DNA of 64,000 nt from JBBRHH01 sp963788015 (GTDB taxonomy: Bacteria > Planctomycetota > Phycisphaerae > Tepidisphaerales > Tepidisphaeraceae): assembly GCA_963788015.1 (NCBI GenBank), contig CAWBEY010000002.1:62001-126000 (forward strand). Reading direction: 5' to 3'. Below are positions 27,727 to 35,394 of the stretch, piece after piece. How positions within the stretch are numbered: position 1 is the stretch's first letter; every line of letters starts with the position of its first letter. The notes under the pieces are model-generated. The model was not told the DNA's origin and did no database searches. It worked only from the letters and a program-made list of their open reading frames with translations. The position numbers and the translations under genes were made by a program.

Positions 27727-27996
27727 ATGTCGATTACGGCTGAGAAGAAGACGCAGATTGTTGGGGAGTATCGGATACATGAGAAGGACACGGGTTCGCC
27801 CGAAGTGCAGATCGCGCTGTTGACCACGCGGATCAACCAGTTGCGAGAGCACTTTGAGATGCACAAAAAGGACCACGCGTCGCGACGGGGGTTGCTGAAG
27901 CTGGTGAGCCGCCGGAACCATTTGCTGAAGTATTTGACGCGGGAAGACCGCGAGCGGTATCAGCAGATCATTGGCCGGCTTGGCCTGCGTAAATAA
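27727..27996 (+). CDS. rpsO: 30S ribosomal protein S15
   Basis: 89 residues, the canonical length. MSITAEKKTQIVGEYRIHEK, DTGSPEVQIALLTTRINQLR, EHFEMHKKDHASRRGLLKLV and RRNHLLKYLTREDRERYQQI cover the four-helix 16S rRNA-binding fold, with the DTGSPEVQ and HxxDHxSRRGLL blocks intact. AAGGAG lies upstream of the ATG. It is followed by a strong terminator and then pnp, the classic rpsO-pnp order. Confidence 0.97.
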   Translation: MSITAEKKTQIVGEYRIHEKDTGSPEVQIALLTTRINQLREHFEMHKKDHASRRGLLKLVSRRNHLLKYLTREDRERYQQIIGRLGLRK

Positions 27997-28006
27997 GTTG
28001 ATTACC

Positions 28007-28047
28007 CCGCAGGGGTGCGCATCGGGCGCGCCCCTGCGGTTTTTTTA
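28007..28047 (+). terminator. Intrinsic terminator after rpsO
   Basis: A GC-rich stem formed by CCGCAGGGGTGCGC and GCGCGCCCCTGCGG, with a short ATCGG-type loop, runs into seven T residues. It lies eleven bases after the rpsO stop. It separates rpsO from pnp, or allows partial read-through. Confidence 0.9.
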
Positions 28048-28142
28048 GTCGTGCCCGGTTTTGCTGCGAGCCCGGCGATTGGCCTGGGTCGAGCTGGAAG
28101 CAAGGGGCCGGGGCGCACAGATGCACAGATCCGTGCAGGGAA

Positions 28143-28173
28143 AGTAAGAAGTACGAATGATGAAGTAAGAATT
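28143..28173. repeat. Dispersed 31-bp intergenic repeat, copy 2 (inverted)
   Basis: On the minus strand ATTCTTACTTCATCATTCGT followed by ACTTCTTACTT, 29 of 31 bases identical to the copy at 21318. It lies between the rpsO terminator and pnp. The remainder of this 240-base spacer shows no gene. Confidence 0.65.
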
Positions 28174-28290
28174 GGATGTTGTTCTTGCCTCGTTTAATTC
28201 ACTTTTTCTGAATGGATCTGTCCATCTGTGGCCAACCAATGACGGTTTTTTCTTTTTTATTTGATATCAGGCCAGAGAAGGACATTGTTC

Positions 28291-30561
28291 ATGCAACAGA
28301 TTCGAGTGGAGCGCCAGATTGGCGGGCGGACGCTTTCTATTGAGACGGGTTCGTGGGCCAAGTTGGCGCATGGGTCGGTGACAGTTCAATATGCGGACAC
28401 GGTGGTGTTGGCGGCGATGGTGCGAGCCAACCCGCGGGAGGGGATCGACTTTTTCCCGTTGCAGGTGGATTACCGCGAGCGTCGGGCGGCGGCGGGGAAG
28501 TTCCCGGGCGGGTTTATCAAGCGCGAGGGCAGGCCCAGCACGAAGGAGATTTTGACGGCCCGCCTGGTGGATCGGCCATTGCGGCCGCTGTTTCCCAAGG
28601 GTTTTAAGGACGAGGTTCAGATTCATTTGAACGTGCTGGCGTCGGATCGGCAGAATGATCCGGACGTGCTGTCGGGGATCGCGGCCAGCGCGGCGCTGGC
28701 GATCAGCGACGTGCCGTTCCTGCACGCGACGGCGCATGTGCGGGTTGGGCGGATTGATGGTGAGTTTATTATCAATCCGACGCAGGAGCAGCTTGACCAG
28801 AGCGAGATGGACGTGGTGGTGGCCGGGACGAAGCATTTTGTGAACATGATCGAGGTGGGATCGCGCGAGGCGGACGAGGACGTGGTGGCCGATGCAATTG
28901 AGTTTGGCCACAAGGCGTGCGTGGAGATCGTGGGGATGATCGAGGAATTGGTGGCGAAGGTGGGCGTGCCGAAGGTGGGGGTTGTAACGGCGCCTGACCC
29001 GGAACTGCTGGAGGCCGTACGCGGCCGGGTGACGGACAAGATTCGTGAAGTAAAAGGCAAGCCCGGCAAGCAGGATCGGTCGGACGCTGTGAAGGCGGTG
29101 CTGGATGAGGTGCTGCGGGAACTGGCCCCGGCAAGCACCGACGCCAATGCATCGTATGCGCAAATCCTGGCGACGAAGGACAAGCAGAAGCAGATTCGCA
29201 GCATCTTTGTGGATGTTGAAGAGCAGGTGACGCGCGAGGCAATTTTGAATGGCGTTCGGCCTGACGGGCGGGATTACAAGACGATTCGGAAGATCACATC
29301 CGAGGTGGGCGTGTTGCCGCGCGTGCATGGCTCGGCCGTGTTCACGCGAGGCGAGACGCAGGCGCTCTGTACGGTGACGCTGGGGACCAGCGATGATGAG
29401 CAGACGATTGACGGGCTGATCGATGAATACAGCCAGAAGTTTTATCTGCACTACAATTTTCCCAGCTACAGCGTGGGCGAAGTTCGGCCGATTCGCGGGC
29501 CGGGCCGTCGCGAGATTGGGCATGGGGCGTTTGCGGAGCGGTCGTTGCTGGCGGTGTTGCCGAGCGTCGATCAGTTTCCGTACACGGTGCGGATTATCAG
29601 CGACATTCTGGAATCCAACGGATCAAGCTCGATGGCGTCGAGTTGCGGCGGGTGTTTGGCGCTGATGGACGCGGGGGTGCCGATCACGCGGCCGGTGGCC
29701 GGCATTTCGGTTGGGCTGGTGCAGGAAGGAGATCGGCGGGCGCTGTTGACGGACATCATCGGCGAAGAAGATCACTTTGGCGACATGGACTTTAAGGTGT
29801 GCGGAACCAGCGAAGGGATCACCGCGATTCAGCTCGATATCAAGACTGAAGGATTGTCGTACGACATTATTCGCGAGACGCTGCACCGGGCGAAGGAAGC
29901 GCGGCTGGTGATTCTGGCGGAGATGGCCAAGGTGTTGCCGGCCCCCAGGCCGGAAATCAGCCAGTTTGCTCCGCGGCTTGAGACGGTGAAGATCAATCCG
30001 GAGCTGATTGGGAAGCTGATTGGCCCGGGCGGCAAGAACATCAAGCGGATCCAGGAAGAGAGCGGCGCGCAGATCGACATTGAGGACGATGGCACGGTGT
30101 ACATCAGCTCTGTGGATGCCGCGGCGGTTTATTCGGCCAAGGCGATGGTGGAGGCGATGACGGCGGAGGTGAAGGTGGGGACCATTTACGCAGGCAAGGT
30201 CGTGAGCATTCGCGAGTTTGGCGCGTTCGTGGAGATCGCGCCCGACACCGATGGGCTGGTGCATGTGAGCGAGCTTTCGGACAAGTATGTGGACCGTGTC
30301 GAAGACATCATCAAGCTGGGCGACCAGGTACGCGTGAAGGTGATCAACATCGACGACACCGGCCGCATCAAGCTGTCACGCAAGGCGGCGATGAAGGATG
30401 AAGGGAACACCGATCCGGAACCCGTACATGCGGGAGGTGGCGGCGGCGAAGGTGGCGGCGGGGGTGGTGGTGGAGACCGTGGTGGCCGGGGCGGCGACCG
30501 TGGCGGGCGCGGGGGTGGTGGCGGCGGAGGCCGGGGTGGGGATCGGGGAGGGCGGCGGTAA
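28291..30561 (+). CDS. pnp: Polyribonucleotide nucleotidyltransferase (PNPase)
   Basis: 756 residues. Phosphorolytic 3'-5' RNA exonuclease of the degradosome, forming a trimer. Two RNase PH domains: the first from RQIGGRTLSIETGSWAKLAH, the second from RPDGRDYKTIRKITSEVGVL with FTRGETQALCTVTLGTSDD and the active-site GDMDFKVCGTSEGITAIQLD. A KH domain (INPELIGKLIGPGGKNIKRI) and an S1 domain (GTIYAGKVVSIREFGAFVEI) follow. The last 44 residues are a Gly/Arg/Asp-rich RGG-like tail, not part of the standard enzyme and probably a flexible RNA- or partner-binding extension. The start is ATG 28291, with AGAAGGA upstream. Confidence 0.97.
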   Translation: MQQIRVERQIGGRTLSIETGSWAKLAHGSVTVQYADTVVLAAMVRANPREGIDFFPLQVDYRERRAAAGKFPGGFIKREGRPSTKEILTARLVDRPLRPLFPKGFKDEVQIHLNVLASDRQNDPDVLSGIAASAALAISDVPFLHATAHVRVGRIDGEFIINPTQEQLDQSEMDVVVAGTKHFVNMIEVGSREADEDVVADAIEFGHKACVEIVGMIEELVAKVGVPKVGVVTAPDPELLEAVRGRVTDKIREVKGKPGKQDRSDAVKAVLDEVLRELAPASTDANASYAQILATKDKQKQIRSIFVDVEEQVTREAILNGVRPDGRDYKTIRKITSEVGVLPRVHGSAVFTRGETQALCTVTLGTSDDEQTIDGLIDEYSQKFYLHYNFPSYSVGEVRPIRGPGRREIGHGAFAERSLLAVLPSVDQFPYTVRIISDILESNGSSSMASSCGGCLALMDAGVPITRPVAGISVGLVQEGDRRALLTDIIGEEDHFGDMDFKVCGTSEGITAIQLDIKTEGLSYDIIRETLHRAKEARLVILAEMAKVLPAPRPEISQFAPRLETVKINPELIGKLIGPGGKNIKRIQEESGAQIDIEDDGTVYISSVDAAAVYSAKAMVEAMTAEVKVGTIYAGKVVSIREFGAFVEIAPDTDGLVHVSELSDKYVDRVEDIIKLGDQVRVKVINIDDTGRIKLSRKAAMKDEGNTDPEPVHAGGGGGEGGGGGGGGDRGGRGGDRGGRGGGGGGGRGGDRGGRR

Positions 30562-30592
30562 CGGCTGACAAAGATGCGATGTTCGGATAAGT

Positions 30593-30624
30593 AAAGGCAC
30601 GGGTCGAAAGACTCGTGCCTTTTT
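30593..30624 (+). terminator. Intrinsic terminator after pnp
   Basis: A 12-bp stem (AAGGCACGGGTC / GACTCGTGCCTT with one G-T pair) closed by a GAAA tetraloop and followed by five T residues, 31 bases after the pnp stop. A GNRA loop and T-run make this a textbook Rho-independent terminator. Confidence 0.92.
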
Positions 30625-30663
30625 GTGCGCTGATGCGAAGTGGATCAACCTTGGAAAGTCGTG

Positions 30664-32121
30664 ATGAGTTTGCCGAATCACCATTCAGAGCCGCGGGGAA
30701 ATGGAGGGCGGATTTGGGTGCCGATCCTGCTGATTCTGGCGGCGCTGGCGGTGCGGTTGCCGTTTATGAGTCGGCGGATATTTGCGGGGGATTCGCTGAA
30801 TTATTGCATGGGGGCGCTGAGGCTGCACGTCGCACATCCGCCGGGGTATATCGGGTATTGTTGGCTGGGGCGGGTGGTGAATGGGTTGGTGGGGAATATC
30901 AACACCACATTTTCGCTGATCAGCCTGGTGGCGGCGCTGGGGGCGACGGCGGTGACGTATCATCTGGCGCGGGCGATGGGGCTTGGGGTGCGGGCGGCGG
31001 CACTGGCGGCGGCGGCGTATACGTTCAGCGTGAACACGCTGGCGCTGAGCACGATGGCAGCCAACAATACGGTCGAGGGGTTCATCGCGGTGAGCTTTGC
31101 GGATCTGGCGTGGCATGCGGTGGCGCGGAGATCGGTGCGACTTTCGATGCTGGCGACGTTGACGCTGGCCGTGGGCGCAGCGGTGCGGCCGACGATGCTA
31201 GGGTTTTTGTTGCCGCTGTGGATCTATGGCGTGGTGCGGGCGCGGTGCGCGTGGTGGGAGGTGGTGGTGCAGGGGGTGGTGGCGGCGGTGATCGTGATTG
31301 CATGGCAATCGACGGCCAACGCTTACATGCGGCAGCAGGGGTTTATCTCGACGTTCGAGATGCAGGTGATGATGCCGACGCACTACGACTACTCAAAGCT
31401 CTCGGCCACGGACGTGGACCGCGGGGTGGAGCGGCGGGCGACGTTCCATATGCCGATCTTTGAGATCGCGATGTATGTGCAGCGGAAACTGCATGTGAGC
31501 GTGATTGCGGAAAGAGCAAACTGGCCAGCGCCGTCGATGGCGCGGGCAGTGAGGCTGATCGGGCTCCAAGTGTTGAAGCTGGGATATTACCTGGTGTTGT
31601 CGATGCCGCTGCTGGTGGTGCTGGTGGTGCGGAGGTTGTGGAGCGGCGGAACTTCGCGAGGGCGGGAGGAAGTCGATGGGTTGCACCAGAGACGAACGTT
31701 TTTGCTGTTGTGGATCGTGCCGGCGTGCCTATTTTTTATGGTGGGGCATATGGGAGCGATCGGTTATTTGCAGGTTTTTTTGCCGGGGCTGGCGATTGGA
31801 GTGGCGGCGGCGTTGATGGAGAAGGGGGGGATGTCAAGCAAATTGGAGGGGCGTTGGGGGCGATGGGTTTGGCTGGCGCCGGCGGCCAGTGCGCTGTTCT
31901 TTGTGACCGCCCGGCCATTCCGCGTGCCGACCGGCGGCAGGCATGTGGCGGATTTGATATTGTTGCAATATACGGGGGCGGCGATTCGGGAGGGGTTTGC
32001 GACGGCGCGGGGCAACGAAGGTGGTCTGGTGAGCTCGGCGGTGCGGGATTGCAAGAGCGATGAGGAACTGCTGCGAGTGTGCAAGGAGTTTGCTCCTTGC
32101 GCAACGCAGCCGGTGAAATAG
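30664..32121 (+). CDS. DUF2723/GT-C-like multi-spanning membrane protein
   Basis: 485 residues with about ten hydrophobic segments (first IWVPILLILAALAVRLPFM). The loop after it has FAGDSLNYCMGALRLHVAHP and PGYIGYCWLGRVVN, a pattern shared by DUF2723-type and GT-C glycosyltransferases, in which an acidic residue in the first periplasmic loop is catalytic (here GDSLN). The C-terminal 80 residues are soluble. Probably transfers sugars or modifies surface glycans at the inner membrane; the substrate is unknown. The start at ATG 30664 is preferred over 30640 because GGAAAG precedes it. A convergent arfB follows. Confidence 0.6.
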   Translation: MSLPNHHSEPRGNGGRIWVPILLILAALAVRLPFMSRRIFAGDSLNYCMGALRLHVAHPPGYIGYCWLGRVVNGLVGNINTTFSLISLVAALGATAVTYHLARAMGLGVRAAALAAAAYTFSVNTLALSTMAANNTVEGFIAVSFADLAWHAVARRSVRLSMLATLTLAVGAAVRPTMLGFLLPLWIYGVVRARCAWWEVVVQGVVAAVIVIAWQSTANAYMRQQGFISTFEMQVMMPTHYDYSKLSATDVDRGVERRATFHMPIFEIAMYVQRKLHVSVIAERANWPAPSMARAVRLIGLQVLKLGYYLVLSMPLLVVLVVRRLWSGGTSRGREEVDGLHQRRTFLLLWIVPACLFFMVGHMGAIGYLQVFLPGLAIGVAAALMEKGGMSSKLEGRWGRWVWLAPAASALFFVTARPFRVPTGGRHVADLILLQYTGAAIREGFATARGNEGGLVSSAVRDCKSDEELLRVCKEFAPCATQPVK

Positions 32122-32133
32122 GTGGGTGTCGTA

Positions 32134-32583
32134 TCAATCGCCGATGGCGCGGCGGCGGGTGGATTTGACCTCAGAGCGTTTTTTCTTCGAGGCCAGGCGG
32201 CGCTGCTTTGCGCCGTACGAGGGCTTGGTTTTGCGGCGGGTCTTGGGGCGGTGGAGCGCTTCGACGAGCAGCTCGCGGAGGCGGGCAAGGGCTTCGCTGC
32301 GGTTGGTGTCCTGGGTGCGTTCGGACTGGGCGCTGATGTGAATTTCATCAGCCTGCGTGAGACGCCGGCCGGCGAGGGCGCGGAGACGCTGGGCGGCGTC
32401 AGGATGCAGGCCGATGAGGGCGGAGATGGGGACCCAGAAATCGACCTTGGTGTTGACCTTATTAACGTTCTGGCCGCCGGGGCCGGAACTGCGGGCGAAG
32501 GAGAAGCGAAGTGCGGATTCCGGGGCATAGACGCCCGGGGCGAGCTGGAGGCCGGGGGGAGGTTGGGGGGGAGGGTCGGGCAT
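32134..32583 (-). CDS. arfB: Alternative ribosome-rescue factor B (YaeJ/ICT1 type)
   Basis: 149 residues. Codon-independent peptidyl-tRNA hydrolase that frees stalled ribosomes. The GGQ motif is in FSFARSSGPGGQNVNKVNTK, and DEIHISAQSERTQDTNRSEA follows. The basic C-terminal tail (RPKTRRKTKPSYGAKQRRLA, SKKKRSEVKSTRRRAIGD) that enters the mRNA channel is present, and no codon-recognition domain exists, so it is not a class I release factor. Starts further upstream (to 32754) would add non-homologous proline-rich sequence, so ATG 32583 was chosen. Converges with the membrane protein gene. Confidence 0.93.
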   Translation of the reverse strand: MPDPPPQPPPGLQLAPGVYAPESALRFSFARSSGPGGQNVNKVNTKVDFWVPISALIGLHPDAAQRLRALAGRRLTQADEIHISAQSERTQDTNRSEALARLRELLVEALHRPKTRRKTKPSYGAKQRRLASKKKRSEVKSTRRRAIGD

Positions 32584-32673
32584 GGGGTGGGGCCAGTGTT
32601 GGGCGGGGCGCCGGTTTTGTCCAGAGGCAGGTATGTTAGTTGCGTCCGGTTCATCCGGGAGTGGAGGTGTGTC

Positions 32674-33113
32674 ATGATTTGCACAGATCTCGAATATGAG
32701 AACTCGTGCAAACGCATTGAGCAGGCGGAGGCGTTGCTCCGGGAGCGCGGGCAAGAACTGGCGGCTGAAGGCTTACGACCTGCGGAAATTGAACGAGCAT
32801 TAAATCCCACTCGAATCTTTGTTGATCAGATGAAGGATGAGACAGAGACGTATGACCGACTGAAGCGTGGGAGTTTGATGAGGTTCGAAACCTTCACGGT
32901 ATCGGGCAACTGCTCATTGGCGCTCGCATCGCGTCGGGTTTGTCGCAAAGGGACTTCGCCGAGAAGCTTCGAGTCTATGAATCGCAGGTCTCACGGGATG
33001 AGCGGAACGAATATTACGGGGTGACGATTGAACGGGCCGCACGGATATTGGACGCTCTGGGTGTGGAGGTGACGACGCGCGTGGGCAAGGTGCCCACGCT
33101 GAAGTCCGCGTGA
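32674..33113 (+). CDS. XRE-type HTH protein, one frame break
   Basis: About 146 residues in two frames. The first (MICTDLEYENSCKRIEQAEA to VDQMKDETETYDRLKRG) is a helical N-terminal domain. After one base near 32868 the other frame reads EFDEVRNLHGIGQLLIGARI and ASGLSQRDFAEKLRVYESQV, a classic helix-turn-helix of the Cro/C1 family, then RAARILDALGVEVTTRVG and a stop at 33113. It resembles antitoxin or transcriptional regulator genes of higB/higA-like systems. The next small gene starts 28 bases later. Confidence 0.7.
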
Positions 33114-33141
33114 TGAGTCGCTCGAAGGGCAGGCAAGGCGA

Positions 33142-33462
33142 GTGGATATTGAATGTGAAATTCGGGCGGCCGTCGAAGAGATGGCGTTGCGATGCTATGC
33201 GACACGACGTCCAAAGATATCCATCGAAATGGATGATGACACGGCAACAATAACATTGCTTGTGGATGGCGGCGATTTGGAAGCCGCGTTCGATGCTACG
33301 GGATGGCCCGTTCAATTTGATCACGCAGGCTGGGGGCAGTTGTCCGATGAGATCGATGAATACGTCGCTTCCCGCGAATGGCATTTCGAGCGAGGCGAAT
33401 GGTCGCTAAGCACCGACGGCGGTGCGATTGCGGGATGGATAATTTCAATGGACGCATCTTAG
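33142..33462 (+). CDS. Unknown acidic protein following the HTH gene
   Basis: 106 residues starting with GTG at 33142: MDIECEIRAAVEEMALRCYA, then a beta-rich SIEMDDDTATITLLVDGGDL and EWHFERGEWSLSTDGGAIAG. No catalytic motif, signal or membrane segment is visible. It follows the HTH gene at 28 bases and may be its partner, as in toxin-antitoxin modules, but it does not look like any known toxin. The stop overlaps that of the convergent beta-helix gene by three bases. Confidence 0.5.
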   Translation: MDIECEIRAAVEEMALRCYATRRPKISIEMDDDTATITLLVDGGDLEAAFDATGWPVQFDHAGWGQLSDEIDEYVASREWHFERGEWSLSTDGGAIAGWIISMDAS

Positions 33463-35067
33463 GCAGCCGCCCGGCCTGCGTGTCTTGCCTGGGGTGGAGG
33501 TTCTGTCCCGATGGCGCCGATGAGTTGAGTTCCCTGGTGGGTGATCCCGTAAAAATCCTGGTCGCTTGGATTGACGGAATCGGCCGTCACTACGTTGGCC
33601 AGGGGAGAAGATGCCGAGAGGCGGTAGGCGGAGAGTTGGAAGAGGTTGGAGGCGTCGCCGAAGGTTTGGCCGTGGCCGGGGTTGGAGAGGTGGGGGTCGA
33701 GGTTGAAGCCGGTGGCAGTGTTGCCGATGCGTTCCTGGAACGCGCCGCGCGCCAGGCGCCGAGGCTGAAGTAGGTGTTGCCTGAGTCGTGGATTTGGAAG
33801 GCGCTGCCGCTGGACCAGTAATCGTTGTTCTGGAAGGTAAGGCCGGCCGAGGCGGCCAGGTTGAGGACGGTGCGCCGCCGGTGGTGTGGAAGATGTTATT
33901 TCGCACCTCAACGCCGCTCAGTTGACTCACGTCGCTGATGATGCGCATGGCGGCCGGGTGGGCGGCGGAGGGAGTGACGAAGACGGTGTTGTTTTCGATC
34001 ACGCTGTTCTGCACCGGGCCCCACATGTCGATGCCGCCGTAGCCATTTTTTTGGCCGTCGTTCTGGGAGATGTTGTAGCGAACGGCGTTGTTGAAATAGT
34101 GGCCAGCCAATCCGTTTTGATAGAGCCCAAACCCTGAGCCGTCGTTGTCGTGGGAATAGTTGTACTGAAGCGTGGAATTGGTGACGTTGCGGTCGAGATC
34201 AAAGCCGTCGCCGTCGTCGCCGGCCGTGGTGCGGTTGCGATAGGACTCGTTGTGCTGGATGGTGACGTTGTTGGAATCGTAGGCCCAGATGCCCACAGCC
34301 CCATGGCCAAGGCGCGAGTTGTCGTGGGCAACGGACCATTCGATGGTGGCGTTGTTGACTGAGCCAAGCACGATGCCGCTGCCGGTGTTAACGGTAGAGC
34401 GGGCGATGCCGGTGTTGTTGTAGGCGATTACCTGGGCCACGTAGACGTTTTGATGAACGCTGACGCGTGGGGCGTAGGTCATCAGGCCAGCCCTGGCGTT
34501 GTCGTGGAGTTTGGCATTGGTGATTCGCACATCGTTAAAGCCGGAGAAGCCGTTCCAGCCGCCGACTGAGACGCCGCATCCGCCAAAGCCGCTGGATTCG
34601 ACGTTGTTGACGTAGGCGTGGCTGAGCAGGGTGTCGTGGCTGAGGTTGTTGTAGAAGTGGATGCCGTCGCCGTGGTTGGATTTGGCGCCGGAGCCCAGGA
34701 TCCGAAGGTTCTGAAGGGTGAGGCCGGCGGTGTTGTAGACGAAGATGCCGGTGCCGCCGCCGGCATTGATGGTGGCGCGGCCCTGGCCAAAGGAGGAGAC
34801 GGTGATGGGGTTATCGGACGTGCCGTGATCGTCGGGGCCAAAATAAAGTTGGCCGCGGAAGGTTGCGCCGCCCTGGAGGAGGAGGCGGTCGCCGGCGGAA
34901 AAGGCGGCCTGGCCGGCGCGGGCAAGGGATCGCCAGGCCTGGGAGGGTGAGAGGCCGGAATTGGCATCATCGCCGCCCGGGGCCAAATAGAAGGTGGAGA
35001 AGAGGACGCGGTCCTCAAGGGGCTCCAGGAGGGGGTGAAGGTGGTTGTTGTTTTCGGTGCGATCCAT
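33459..35067 (-). CDS. Exported right-handed parallel beta-helix protein, two frame breaks
   Basis: About 535 residues. The planctomycete export motif LEPLEDRVLFS is at residue 14, immediately followed by TFYLAPGGDDANSGLSPSQA, a common start of planctomycete beta-helix proteins. A long series of PbH1-type repeats follows, for example GLTLQNLRILGSGAKSNHGD, NNATIEWSVAHDNSRLGHGA and NVTIQHNESYRNRTTAGDDG. The frame changes near 33870 and near 33755, and the C-terminus ends PSDQDFYGITHQGTQLIGAI and a short tail at 33459. This is probably a surface carbohydrate-binding or lyase-like protein. Its activity cannot be read. Confidence 0.8.
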
Positions 35068-35217
35068 GTGAGCTTGGCCCTTTCAGTTGGGTCGTTGCTG
35101 AATGGATCGGCGGGTTCTTGAGGGGGGTTGGGTGGTAGTTGGTTATCGGGACCGGGAATGGACAGGGCGATAATAGTGGGAAAGGGGGGAGTATGGGACG
35201 TTGTGGGGGTTCGGGTT

Positions 35218-35262
35218 GGGTTCAGGGTTCAGGGTTCAGGGTTCAGGTCAGGGTTCAGGTCA
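35218..35262. repeat. 7-bp tandem repeat (TTCAGGG)
   Basis: Four to five copies of TTCAGGG followed by related TTCAGGTCAGGG units. It is in the 327-base spacer between two divergent secreted-protein genes. The remaining spacer shows no gene; it must contain promoters for both flanking genes. Short arrays of this kind are prone to slippage. Confidence 0.8.
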
Positions 35263-35394
35263 GTAAGCAGTAGTCAGTCAGCGTAGGCGTAGGTCTATTG
35301 CCTGATAGGTTCGCAACGGGATGGACGCTGCACATATATAGAAGATGATACGATGGTGCAGATTCAGATTATTTGTGGAGCCGGGTGAGCGATC

